Positions 21,716 to 34,059 of a stretch of DNA of 64,000 bases are shown here, piece after piece; positions within the stretch are counted from its first letter, which is position 1, and each line of letters opens with the position of its first letter. This stretch comes from Xanthoparmelia taractica. Taxonomy: Eukaryota > Ascomycota > Lecanoromycetes > Lecanorales > Parmeliaceae. Location of the stretch: the NCBI GenBank assembly GCA_033085395.1, contig JANQBS010000101.1, forward strand, positions 62,001 through 126,000. The letters run 5' to 3'. Under the pieces are notes generated by a model. It worked only from the letters and a program-made list of their open reading frames with translations. It was not told the origin of the DNA and ran no database searches. The position numbers were made by a program, and so were the translations under genes.

Positions 21716-23764
21716 AAGTTGGTTCCTCGAAACGCTCTGATTGCTACGCTTATAATTTCGTCACGTGAAACGACCTCTATTTTTAATTATCTCTGACAAT
21801 TTAACGTATTTCGTAATTCTTTTTAAATTTGTAGAGAAATTAATTAAAATCTCTTCTTAAACATTAATTTTTATAAAGAATTTTATTGAGCTAGATTAGA
21901 ATCTAAGTAGCCTATCGTATATAGAGCTCTTAGGTTTTATTACTCGCATTATTAATCGTTTATTATAATAATATATATTATAACTAAATTAACGCACCGT
22001 TCGAGAATAATTCTAGATATCTTTATTTTAATTATTTATTAGATATAAGAGCTAATAGTCTCTAACTTATTTATAATTTTCGATTAGTTATTATTTATAT
22101 GCGATCTCGTCTATATAGCGCTTAATAGATCGCTATAAATTTATAAGTTTTATATTAGTACTTTAAATAGAGATATTTATAATATAATTTTATATGCTAT
22201 ATTAAAGTATTCTTAACTTGAGATATAAATAGCGTATAAGTAATATTATCTAGATGATATTAATTAGATAAATCTAGTGATATCGTTAATATCGTTTCGA
22301 AGAGCCGATTGATAATATAATCAATCTCTTTAGGCGCGGAGTTATCTTAGTCTTATCGGGCTTTATATATATCTATCTATTCACTCGATAGATATATATC
22401 GAAGTGCTTTTTTAAACACTTTTCATGGTTATTCTATTCTCTTAGAATATATCTATATTATAACTAATATCTATTATTGAGACTTAACTCGGCGTTGCTT
22501 TAATATTTACTCTACTTAATTCTCTCTTGCATTTACTTTAAAGTCGAAATCTATTATTATATCGAGTATAGTCGATACGAGTTCTTAAGTCATAAATAGA
22601 TATTATTTAAATTTATCTTAAGTGATATATTAAAATTAGAAGTACGATAATATTGATAAGATAGCGAATCTTAATAAAGATATTATAGAATCGGGAAGCA
22701 TTCGCGGCAAGCTCTTTATTATCTAAACGTTTTATTATAAAGAGACGAAGATAGATAGTATTATAAAGTTATCTTTAAAGAATTAAAAGATATAGCGAAA
22801 GCTTTAAGAGACGATAGTCTTAAAATCCGTTAGGATAATAACGATATTTTATAATAGACTTGAATAAGCTTAAATATAGAAGCTAGGGCTAAAGATTATC
22901 GCGGGCTTATTTTAAATAAAACGGCGATGAAGAGATTAAAGTATAAAGAGGGCTTTATTATATAGAATAAAAAGCGTAATTATATTTCGCACTTAGACTT
23001 AATCGAAGATTAGTTAAATCTATCGCATATATATATAAGTAGCGAAGATCGATAAGCATAATAATATATATCGTATAGCATAGTATAAAGTTAGTGTATC
23101 TTCACGTACGAAGAATTTAACTTTCGGGATTAATATAGAGAGAGGTCGATAAGTCGATTTATTAGAGCTATAGTTATTACGAGTAACTTTAAAAGACTCT
23201 ATCGATGAGATCGCGGTGCTTAAAAGTAGTAGAGAAGTTTTTAGAATATTATCACGCGAAAATCATATAAGAACTGCGTATAAAAGGGAGTAGCGAAAGC
23301 TACGTATTATTATTTAGATATTAAAGTATTATCGTGCGAAGCTTTAGAGAAAGCTATATAAATAGATAAAGAAGAATATAATAATATTAGAGACTTTATA
23401 GAGAGATAATAGCGAAATAAATATTATTATAATGGGAGTTACGCGTAAGAATAGGAGAAAAATTCTATTTAAAGCTCAATCGTATAATAAGAATAGTTAT
23501 TACGTATATAAGAAGAAAGTCGAACGCAAGTATAAAAAAAAAGATTCGACTCGATTTCTTTTTTCGTGATACTAAATACTTAAAGCCGACTTAATTTTAG
23601 AATTAAATAGTTATTATTTATAAGTATTTTAAGAAAGACGATAAGAATTATTAGATAGATATTAACGCAGCTATAGATATAGAAGTCTTATATATCTACG
23701 TCTAATTTAATAGGAGAAATAAGATAATTCTTATATTCGTAATTAATAATAAGAAGTATTATAT
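21716..23764. other. RIP-degraded AT-rich DNA, unassigned
   Basis: CA and TG dinucleotides are nearly absent over many consecutive lines while CG and TA are abundant, the mark of C-to-T change at CpA on both strands. No open frame longer than a few dozen codons survives. The stretch about 22640-23460 has protein-like plus-strand segments broken by TAA/TAG, so it is probably a dead transposon, but I cannot assign the family. Confidence 0.7.
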
Positions 23765-24092
23765 AAATTAAGAGTAATCGTATTCTTTTATAATCTTTAT
23801 TCAATTAATTCGAAATTATTAAATATCTACACACTAGATTAGCGTATATTCTTCTTATTTTATTTATATCTATATTTATTTTAATCTTTCTAATTATCTT
23901 ATTCTTCTTAAGTTATAATTATCGCTATTAGACGCTTTAAGATATTTAAGAAGATCTTAAAAAAGGTCTTTAGTAGGCCTAGGGCCCTTAAAGGTTATTA
24001 CACTTTCTTTTCTCTCTCGCTTCGCTCGGTCTCGTAGAAATAAGTCTATAATATTGAAGACACTCTTTTTAGAGACTTTTAGGCCCTTTAGA
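23765..24092 (+). mobile_element. RIP-mutated fragment related to the YR retrotransposon at 51.9 kb
   Basis: About 320 bp here match 51,925-52,240 throughout, mostly differing by C/T and G/A transitions. Both share tcgtattcttttrtraycttt at the left and a block ending gtctcgtagaaataagtctataat near the right. The match stops close to 24092, where this copy runs into unrelated sequence. In the 52-kb copy the matching stretch is the 5' leader and start of gag, so this is a truncated or rearranged copy. Confidence 0.65.
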
Positions 24093-24249
24093 TCTCAATA
24101 CTCGTTATCTTCTTCGATATCTACTTCGCATATAATTAAATAAGTCATAGTTAAAATATAAGAAGTATAATTATTATTCACAAAATCGTTAGATCTCTCG
24201 CTATTAATTATATTCGCCTTAGACTTATTCTTAAGATCTATAGATATCT

Positions 24250-25200
24250 TTTTAAGTAAAGAGTTTAATAGTTAAGTAATTAATATCTCTTCTTCTTCTT
24301 TTTAATTAATAAGATACAATTTAAGCACTTTAAAGCGTTATTATTCTCTTTATAATTACTACTATTAAGATTCTTCGACGCTCGATTATTAATATTATTA
24401 TTATTTTCTCGACTACGATTAAAGATTCTTTTTTTACGATCTAAGTTATTATTAAATCTAAAGATCTTATTCTATTATTTCTTAAATCTCTTTATAAAAG
24501 CGACTATAATCTACTTCTTAATATCTCGTTTAAGTAGTCGATCTTCTTCGTAAAAAAGCGTAAATATCTTATTAAAGTTAAGTATATTATTAAGTTAAGT
24601 AATTAAGCGATATACGAAGTTCTTATATTTTAAGTTTAGATTATTTAGTAAAAAGACTATTAAGATTTAGTCTTCGATTAACGCTTTTATTCGCTTAAGA
24701 TCCTTAGATTTTATTCGAATATTAACGATATAAATCTCAATTGAGTTCTCACTTATAGAAAGAAATATGGTTTATAGCTCTTACAATTTTATAAATCGTA
24801 GAATAAAGTTAGAGTTCGAGTAATTCGTCTATAGCTTGATTTATTAATTTGTGATTATATTATTATCTTTAATTACTTTCGCTAGTTTCTTATTATATAT
24901 TAAGTAAATAAGCTTTAAAACTTAATTATTTTAATCTTTTTATATTTAAATCGCTACTTAATAAACTAACGCTTATATATTAGTATATACTAAGTTATTA
25001 ATTAGATTCTTAAGAAAGATATTTATTTCTCAATTAATTATCTTTTATAGATCGTAATATTTAAGAGTACTTCTTATCTTTTTAAACTATAATTAATAGT
25101 TTTTCTATTCTTTAAGCTTAAGAAAGTTTTAGATCTATATTAACGCGTTCGTCTATATATTAAACGACTATATTATAGTTATATTAAGATTAGATATTAT
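24250..25200 (-). pseudogene. Retrotransposon gag relic, copia-like
   Basis: Minus-strand translation, ignoring TAA/TAG, gives KSKDLKRIKALIEDQILIVF followed by LLNNLNLKYKNFVYRLIT, then FYEEDRLLKRD, an Asn-rich linker and NALKCLNCILLIKKK. The order (helical LxNL segment, charged helices, basic linker, CxxC stub) fits the gag part of Ty1/copia-type polyproteins (UBN2-like). It is heavily RIP-mutated, with no matching pol beside it and no LTR found. The assignment to copia rather than another gag is tentative. Confidence 0.45.
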
Positions 25201-25287
25201 AGGAATTCTCGTTTAACTTTTATAAAAGATTAGATATTTAGAGATATTTATATATCTATTTCTCACACGTAGTTAGTTATTAATTAA

Positions 25288-25292
25288 ATATC
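25288..25292. other. Target-site duplication, left copy (ATATC)
   Basis: Identical to the five bases right after the 3' LTR at 32628-32632. It shows that both LTR ends are correctly placed and that the element has not recombined with another copy. Confidence 0.85.
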
Positions 25293-25560
25293 TATCAGAC
25301 CTAGCGCTACATACGCATTAGCGCCGACTACTCATGAGTCCAGAATCCATTGCGGGGTTATGACGGGGTCCATGACCTAAGGCCTTGGCGGGGCCTTGAC
25401 GATTATATATCCTCTTCGCATATTCTAGGGTTTTCGTATTTCTTAGAAATTAGTTCTATTAGAACTTAGTACTTAATAAAGAAATTATTATCGTATCGAT
25501 TATACGTCTCTTATATTAATTAGAGTCGCTTGCTAAGCGTTAGCGAATTAATCCCTTATA
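25293..25560 (+). repeat. 5' LTR, 268 bp
   Basis: Same length as the 3' LTR, without indels; I see only transitions between them. The outer part (to about 25400) keeps C/G-rich words such as gcggggttatgacggggtcc, while the inner part is converted to A/T. Terminal TA...TA here corresponds to the usual TG...CA after RIP. Confidence 0.92.
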
Positions 25561-25639
25561 ATTTTAATTTCTCTATCTTTTAAAGAAAGAGACTTATTAT
25601 CGCTACGATATCGAACTCTTTATTAAATCGAAATAAATA

Positions 25640-28600
25640 TATCTTAAAGCGATATAACTTCGATACTAGTTTTTAAAGATTTATCTTAAAAAATTAAATA
25701 ATTTTAAAGAAATATTTTAAGAATATTAGAGTAGAAAATTATCGACTAAAGTTGAAACGAGAGTTAACTAAGTTACGAGCACGTAATAACGTGCTACGTA
25801 ATTCGAATTCTTTTATAACTCTCGCCGAAGCGATAGCGATTTCGTCTATTATTTCGTCTTTAATAAATATTTTAATTAAAGCGAAAATACTTCGCTCTAA
25901 AAGAATATATTCTTATAAGAATAATAGTAAAGAAAAATATTTACGCTAATTCCGCGAAGTCGAAATTTAATTTTTTATAAGTCTCGAGTATTTCATTATC
26001 GATTAAGTTAAGATTATTTATTATATATAATTCTTAGAAAGCGATCTTAATATATAATAATATAGATACTTTTAAGCCTATAGACTAAAGAGAATTATCT
26101 TCGAGTTTTTTAAATTATTTTTACTCGACTTAATTATAAACTCGATAAATTATTATTTATTTATTTATAAAAAGTAGAAAATAACGAAGTAGCGATAAGA
26201 TTAAAAGATCTTAGTTTTTAAGATCTATTTAAAAAAGCTAAAAATTTATTTATTCTCGTTTACGAAGAAATATTAAGCGAACTTTTTCTTAATTAAGCTA
26301 CGACCTAAGCTAAAGAATAAAATTCTTAATATTAGTAATATACTCAAGCAGAGAAAAGAAATCCTTACTATAATAATTATATAGAAAACGATTTTAAAGC
26401 GCGCGCGCCCTAATAATGACGACTTTAATTCGAAGTAATTTGAGGAATCTAATAAAGATAAGTCTCTAAAAGCTTGAATTTCGAAGTTTAATACGACTTC
26501 GAAGAATAGCGCTAAGACTACGCGTATCTAAGAAGAAGATAAGAAATGTAGAATTAAGATCGCTAATTCTAATCTTAAAATATCTAACGTTTACTAGTAT
26601 TATTAGAAATTAGATTATTTAAAATTAAATTATCCCGATAAGAATAAATCGATTATTATCGTTATAGCGATATTAATAAAAAACGAATCGACTTCGTAAG
26701 CGTCTTTAAAGCGAAGTAAGAAAAACGAATAATAGAGATAACTCCTTCTATTATTATAAAGAGGTGAACTAAGCTATAGAGTAATTAGAGATAATTTATT
26801 GCTCTACTCGACTGCGGGGCGTATATTAATTTAATTACGTAGAAGTTCGTGATTTAATAAAATCTTTGATTATATATCGCTATCTTATCGTAGACGAAAG
26901 CGCTAAGCGAGTAAGGTATATATTATTATAATGCTTATTAGCTAAATTATTAAATAATCGATAGCTTAGATTAAAAGCGATAATATAATATACTATTCTA
27001 CGCCGTAGATTAAGAAGATCTCGATATCGTACTAAGTATACTCGCGTTATATTAATTATATATTTTATTTGACCCTACGATAGCGTAGTAACGATTTAAG
27101 ATTAATATTAAAAAACTCTAGATTAAAGAATTAATTAAATTTATCTAGGAAATCGAGCGAGAGTCGAATATATTCGTAATTATATGCGCTACGATAACGC
27201 GAGACAAATCGAAGAATATCGATAACTTAGAGCTCTTAAGAGAATTATTAAAGTTTAAGAATATCTTTTCTAATAATATAATAAAGATCTTATCTACGTT
27301 TAAATAAAGAAATTATATTATAAAGATAGAGAAAAATAAAGAGTTACTCTATAAGTCTCTTTATAATTTATTTTAAATTAAGCTATTAAAGCTAAGGCGA
27401 TATCTTAAGAAGTTACTTTATAAGAGTTAAATTCATTACTTAACTTTCTTCGCTAAAGTCTTTATTCTCTTTATTTCAAAAAAGAATAATAAGTTATATC
27501 TTTATATAAATTATCGAGATTTAAATACGATAACGATAAAGAATTAATACTTATTATCTTTAATTATTAAGACGTTAAATCGCTTATACGACGTTAAGAT
27601 ATTTTTAAAATTAAATCTTAAGGATATCTATTATAGAATTCGCATTAAGAAGAGCGACGAGTGAAAGACTACGTTTCGCACTCGCTATGATTATTTTAAA
27701 TACTTAATAATATCTTTTAATCTTATAAATATATTAGCTACGTTTTAAGTCTATATTAATAAAGCTCTTATAAATCTTATAAATATTACATATATGATAT
27801 ATTTAAATAATATTCTAATCTATAGCGCTAAGTCGACGAAATATTAAGAGCACGTTAAGTAAGTACTTAAGCGATTACGTTAATTTCAGCTATATGCAAA
27901 TCTAAAGAAATATTAATTTTACACTAAATTAATTAAGTTCTTAGAATTCGTTATAATTATTAATAATATAGTTATAGACTAAAAACGCTTGACTATAATT
28001 CGAGAATAATTAACACCGCGAAGCTATCGAGATATATAAGTCTTCTTAGGCTTTACAAATTTTTATTAACGCTTTATTTTTAAGTACTCTACTATTATAG
28101 CGTCTCTTATTAGCTTACTTAAGAATAGTAAGATTAATAAAAAATTAAAATAGTTTAAGTAATTAGAAAACGCTAAATTAACTTTCGAGTAACTACGTAA
28201 TACTTTTATAACTACGCTATTTCTATAATATTACGATTCTTAAAAGAAATTACGCGTAGAGATTAATGTCTTTAACTTTGGCGTAAGAGCTATACTTTTG
28301 TAATCGAACGATAATAATTATTAGCGACTCGTCGCGTTCTTTTCTAGAAAGATAATATTAGCGAAATAAAATTATAAGATTCACGATTAAGAATTACTTG
28401 CTATTGTCGCAGCGATAAAGCAATAGCGTTATTATTTAAAAGATAATATTTATTATATTAAGATCTAATTAGATTATAATAAGCTTAAGAAATTTATAAA
28501 GTAAAAGAAACTTAACTCTAGATAGGCTTATTAAGCGCTAAAGTTAGTCGCTTATAACTTTAAGATTTTTTATCGAATAGAAAAATTAAATTCTATAGAT

Positions 28601-30130
28601 ACGTCGTTACGACGATTAAACTATAAAGATTAATCGCCGTTAAATATTAAATTATTATCTACACTTTAAAATAAACTTACTCTTTAAACTAGCGGCGAGC
28701 TATTATAAAGAGATAAAGAAGTAATAGTAGCAATAACGCCTACGCTATAAGTTATAGATATTTAAATAGTTATTTCAAGAAGAGAGACTAAGGCTATATC
28801 TAAAATTACGTATAACGATTCGTAAAGATTAATGAAAACGCTAATTCGAGAGCTATAATCTCATAATAATTAGATAAGCTCTTTTCGAGTTAATGCGAAT
28901 ACGTCTACAAAGCGACGTTATACGCGTAATTAAATATAGATCTTAGACTTCGAGAGACTATTATTAAATAATAATCGTTTCTATGTATTTAAGAATAATA
29001 TCTTATAAGAAGAACTTATTAGTAAGTATTATAATAATTCTCTAATAGAATACTTTAACGCTACGAAAACGTATAAGCTTTTTACTCGCAAATATTATTA
29101 AAATAAGAGTCTTAAGAATATTATCGATTACGTTAAGACTTACGATATATATTAATGTATTAAGACGCCGCGCTATCGGCCCTATAATAAGTTAATCTCG
29201 CTTGTTATTATTATTAAATTATAAAAGAAAATTTCTATAAATTTTATTACGAGCTTATCTTTAAGTAAGCTTAAGAACGTTATCTATAACGCTATTTTAG
29301 TTATAGTGAATCGATTTACGAAAATAATTAGATATCTATTAATAACTATTAAAATCGACGTCGCTAAGCTAGCGAAAGTATTTTATATTAAAATTATTTA
29401 TCGCTACGAAATATTTAATAATATCGTTAGCGATAGAGACTTAATATTTATTAGCGAGTTCTAATTAGCGATCTATTATTATTTAAAAATAAAGCGTTAT
29501 CTAAGTATCGTCTTTTATTCTTAAACTAACGATTAAATTAAGCGTTAAAATTAAATATTAAAATATTACTTACGCGTGTTTGCTAATAAGAAGCAAATTA
29601 ATTAAGCTAAACTACTATCTATAATAGAGTTTATATACATAAATAATTAATATCTCTTTATCGAAACGATATTATTCTTTGTGATATATAAATATTATCT
29701 AGAAGTACGTTAAGAGATTAAGAATAACTTCGTCGAGAAAAGAATACTCGCTATAAATAAAAAGATAAAAAGATTATAGACGCTAAAAGATAAGATAGTA
29801 GAGCGATTACGTAGCGCTATTGCGACTTAAGTTAAGTAATATAACAAATCGCATTAACTTTAGAGCTATAAAGTGAGTGATTTAGTAATGCTAATAATCA
29901 AGAATCTAAAATAAAGACGTCTAAGTAAGAAGTTAATTTATAAATATATAAGACCTTTTCGAATTATGAATAAAATAGAGTTATAAGCGTATCGCTTATT
30001 ATTGTCTTCTACGTATAGAATTTATAATATCTTTTATATATCGTTACTTAAATTATATCATATACGCGACTACGGCGAAGTAGCGAAATTCTTTATATAA
30101 GTCTTCGAGTTTATCGATAATAATAAGATA
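25640..30130 (+). pseudogene. gag-pol of the Gypsy element, many stops
   Basis: Reading through TAA/TAG on the plus strand: a helical gag (one 65-codon open piece at 25752-25949); a mutated zinc knuckle near 26590-26640 (YQYYxKLDYLKLNYPDK, Cys changed to Tyr); an aspartic protease active site LDCGAYINLIT near 26800; RT with YINYRDLN and YLNNIL at 27795-27830 (YLDDIL with both Asp changed to Asn); RNase H near 28200-28640; integrase core near 28900-29560; and a basic C-terminal region to about 30130. Every change of an active-site residue fits G-to-A mutation. The product cannot be functional. Confidence 0.88.
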
Positions 30131-30690
30131 AAAGAGATAAAAGAGATTATTAATAAGATTAAGAAGTGAAAAGACGTTTAATATAAGATTAAGTGAACTA
30201 ATTAAAGCGAAGAGTATAATTAATAACTATTAGACGAAGAACTTAAGCGTGTTAATAAGCTAACTTAGATCTATAATACGTAAGAGATTAATAAGCGAAA
30301 GTATTAAGTATTAGATAAGAAAGCTATTTAATTAGACTAATAATCGTCGCTAAGCAAGCGAAGGCGCCGAAAATAAAAGTAAATATAATAATTATTTTAG
30401 TATATTAAGTAATTATAGACGTACTCTTTATATTTATTAGTATAATTATTTAATTAAAGATAAGATTTATAATTAAAATTTATTATCTAGCTATCTATCT
30501 AAGTGATGCTATATCGAAAATATATCGCACTAAATTAGAATATATATTACTATAAACATAATCGATTAGAGAAACGCTTAATGCGTATTATAGAAGAGTG
30601 CGATTAAGTTTACTTAGCTCGCTATGCGTTAAATCAAAAAGAAATAAATAATCTCTATCGTAGCGATAGAGATTAATAAAGAAGAGAATT

Positions 30691-31221
30691 TCAAGTAAGA
30701 TTCTTATTCGATAGAAAAGAATTTCTAGAGGAATTCTTATTCGAGAAGCTCGTCTATTTAACATTATTTTTATTAAAGATAACTTCTCTTAACTTCGTTT
30801 TATAGGCGTTTATGCTATCTATCTCCTCTTAAAGAAACTTATTACGATTCTCGAGCTTCTTAACGCGCTCGTACGTCGTCTTAAGTTTTTTCTTCGCGAC
30901 CTAAAGATCGCGTTAAAGATTCGTAATAATAATAATCGCTTAATTACTAATAGCTATAATTAAACTCTATTCCTTATAAAATTAAGTGATCTTATAATTA
31001 ATATACGCTTAACTACGACGTATCGACGCTATAATTTCAAGGATTCGACGAACTCGACGAAGAGCTTTCCTAATCTTTTCATAAAGAAAAGACGAAATCT
31101 TTATATAGTCTCGAATCTTCTTCTTAGCGCTCTTGCAATAAGAGTAGAGTATAAGCTTATCTCTAATATAATCGTCGTGAAAATCGATAAAGCATCGACG
31201 ATAAGAAAGAGTAGATACTAT
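30691..31221 (-). pseudogene. Antisense coiled-coil ORF inside the Gypsy element
   Basis: On the minus strand, 177 codons stay in one frame between the end of pol and the 3' LTR. The only interruptions are TAA and TAG, each one C-to-T step from Gln codons, and the frame ends in a TGA. The first codon is ATA where ATG is expected. The peptide begins VSTLSYRRCFIDFHDDYIRD, continues with a Cys/Lys-rich segment and ends in a heptad-like basic coil (KKKLKTTYERVKKLENRNKF). I do not recognise it. It resembles an accessory gene carried in opposite orientation to pol, now silenced by RIP. Confidence 0.5.
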
Positions 31222-32341
31222 CTTATATTAGTATACGATAACGAAGCGCCAAGGAACTTACTTTTATTATTGTTATTATTGTGTGAGCTACCTTAAGTAT
31301 TAATATATATTAATATTAGCGTAATAATAGAAGAGTTTAATAACACTTATAATAAAGAGAGATAGAAGAAGTCGTAATAATAAGAGTTAATTAGCAACAC
31401 GTTAGTATTAACATATCTAAGAATAATATTATAGCGCTAAAGCAAGAACTTATAGAGAGTTTATTAGATATTATAAAGAAGAGAAAAGTTTTAAGAAAGC
31501 GAAGGTAAATTTATTAATATTAAAAAACGCTAATAATTATTATTTACGATATCGTCGTTAATATATTATCGGTAAAGTTTTTCTAGTAATTCTAATTAAT
31601 CGAATCGTTATATTATCGATATCGCTATTAACAAAACAATAAATTAGCCCTACGCTCTTTTACTATAGAAGCTAGAATAGCCCTATAGAGAGACATAGAA
31701 GCGTAATTATTAGTTATTCAATAATAGCTCGCTAAAGATTAGAGTAAATAACACATAATATATATATTTTAGAATAGTAATAGTATACGCTATAGAAACG
31801 ATATCGCGTATAGAAGAACTTCTTCTACGCGTCTATAAAAAGGGCTAGAAGAATTCTTTAATAAATTACTAATAATATACATTATTTATTATAGATATAT
31901 TAATCTTATATTATAGAGACGATAGCGTATTAGAAGAACTCTTTTTCCTTATTACTCAAAGGGATTAAGATTTTTTAATAAGTCTTCTACGTATGCTTAG
32001 CGACTACGTTACTACTAGTTTATAAATAGTAGAATTAGTCGTAATATATCGAGTTAAGTGTTAGTGCTCGAAGAGTACTATTAAAATTATCGTATTATAA
32101 AGAGATTCGTATTACGTATTAAGATTAGTATAGTAGAATCGAGTTAATTATAATTAATGAACGTTATATATATAATAGTATTAACGCGCGCCTATAACGC
32201 GTATCTTTTACTATTAATAATAAAAATCAATATTATAGAAGCGACGTTATTTACGAGTACTTTTCTTATTTTTCACGAGATTTAAAGATTTTTATATTAC
32301 GTAATAAGAATATTATACTAAATAGTATCTAAGAATTAGGA

Positions 32342-32359
32342 TCTAAGAAAGGAGGTAAT
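32342..32359 (+). other. Polypurine tract of the Gypsy element
   Basis: Purine-rich ctaagaaaggaggtaat immediately upstream of the 3' LTR, in the position of the plus-strand priming site. Confidence 0.7.
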
Positions 32360-32627
32360 TATTAGACCTAGCGCTATATACGTATTAGCGTCGACTGCTT
32401 ATAAGTCTAGGGTTTATTGCGAGGTTATGGCGGGGTTTATAATTTAAGACCTTGACGGGACCTTAACGATTATATGTTTTCTTCGCATATCCTAGGGTTT
32501 TCGTGTTCCTTAGAAATTAATTCTACTAGGACTTAGTATCTAATAAAGGAATTATCATCGTACCGACTATACGTCTCTTATATTGATTAGGGCCGCTTGC
32601 TAAGCGCTAGCGAACCAACCCCTTACA
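32360..32627 (+). repeat. 3' LTR, 268 bp
   Basis: Copy of 25293-25560. Here the inner (first) half is RIP-converted and the outer (second) half retains C/G, for example ttagggccgcttgctaagcg, the mirror image of the 5' LTR pattern. It ends TTACA and is followed by the ATATC duplication. Confidence 0.92.
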
Positions 32628-32632
32628 ATATC

Positions 32633-34059
32633 TATTCCTCACTTAATAATAATAATGAGATCATAGGTGTGAAATTCCGAGCTCATAACCTATTGAATTG
32701 GAGGTTGAGTGATCTCATATGTAGCATAAATTGATTGCTTGATTGAATAGAAGAGACGGACTATCTAGCTAGGGGATGGAGAAACGCCAAGACTACGCTA
32801 AGACGCTTAGTCAGCTTGCGGCGTAAACAGCCTCCTATCGGCTGAATTCCAACACTCCCACACAGTTCAAATAGGGGCTGTTTTCGCTATTAGTCCAACA
32901 GCATGTTCTCGGGGAACGCGTCAATGTTATAGTATTGCTCTCTCTTGGCGGTATTATGAAGCTATGCAACAGATGTGTCTCGAGGCCACTGGTTCAAGGT
33001 TTGTCAACTCTGTATTTGTAGTTCCTTCTGAGCCTGCTTCTTGTATGACGTTGCATAGGATTTGGGCCGAATCTGAAGTCATAGCCGTGTATGGTCTAAG
33101 GATAACACTTCGGACAAGAAAGGACTACAGATCTGGCTGTCGTGCGCAGTTTTTCTCCACTTTACGGTTCGTAGGACGCTTCTAGGGTACCAAGGAAGCG
33201 CAAGGGCGAAGACATTTTAACAAATAGCAAATCATCAAAGGAGAAGCGCGATTAAGGAAGCGGACAAGCAAGGCAATGAGCTATATGAAAAATGCTCTCT
33301 GTCCCTTTCAGCGCCTTAATTAACGCTTACATCCAATCATTCTACCGTATCAGAATGCCGAATTCGAGGTTCAGAAGAAAACACAAGTCCGCCCAGATGT
33401 ATTCATCTCCTACACACACCGCGGAGGGACTGTAATAACCACGTGGAGGCTGATATTGCTGACACGACATCTTGCAGCCTTTGATGCATCTCGATTAGAC
33501 GACTTATCACTTCCCACCTCTCTGTGAAGAATTACTTTGACATGGACAGCCAGCGCCTATCGCACATATCACACCTATCACACCTTTCGAGCGAGTCTAG
33601 CTGCATATGATGCCAAGCCGAGCAATGACCTGTTTAGGATTAGTGCTTAGTCAGGGTCCAGCCAAGGGCGTCCAAAACGCCCAGAACCCCCCGCCAGCGA
33701 CATCTGGATACTACCTGATGGCGGCAGCAACATCATTCTTTCACTTGGATTGCAGTCCTTGAGTAACAGCAGGAAAAGCCTCCTCGCTATCACCTAGATG
33801 GTCTCAGGCATCTTGTCATCTATTAGACTCAGCTACCGCTCTTACAGCATCCCTTCACCCTGTCACTGTGCCGATTAGCATAAATTCCGCAATGACTTTC
33901 CCATAGTAACATGCCCATCAATCTCTATATCTATGGAGCAGATATCTTGCTTGAGCCATCCTACCAAGCAAATCATCTTAGCAAGACTATTTCCCCATCA
34001 CCTTTGAACTCTGATTTGCCTGCTTTGACACACAGTCAAGCTCATTTGATTCCTACGTA
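32633..34059. other. Intergenic flank of the gene island
   Basis: Composition returns to normal. No supported gene; a 73-codon ORF at 32964-33185 lacks recognisable features. A short inverted pair, tgagatcat near 32655 and gtgatctcat near 32710, may be a relic of a DNA element. The final 200 bp are the presumed promoter of the regulator gene. Confidence 0.4.

Larger units (their letters stand above)
25293..32627 (+). mobile_element. Complete Ty3/Gypsy LTR retrotransposon, RIP-inactivated
   Basis: Two direct 268-bp repeats (25293-25560 and 32360-32627) bound 6.8 kb of internal DNA. The 5 bp on either side are identical (ATATC at 25288-25292 and 32628-32632), an exact target-site duplication. 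Internal domain order on the plus strand is gag, CCHC, protease, RT, RNase H and integrase, the Ty3/Gypsy order, and a purine-rich tract precedes the 3' LTR. Stops occur throughout and are mainly TAA/TAG. About 2.2 kb between the end of pol and the 3' LTR carries an antisense frame (see 30691-31221). Confidence 0.92.

Noticed and set aside
32655..32715. Short inverted pair (tgagatcat / gtgatctcat) as a DNA transposon end
   Set aside because: Eight to nine bases only, no target duplication and no second boundary.
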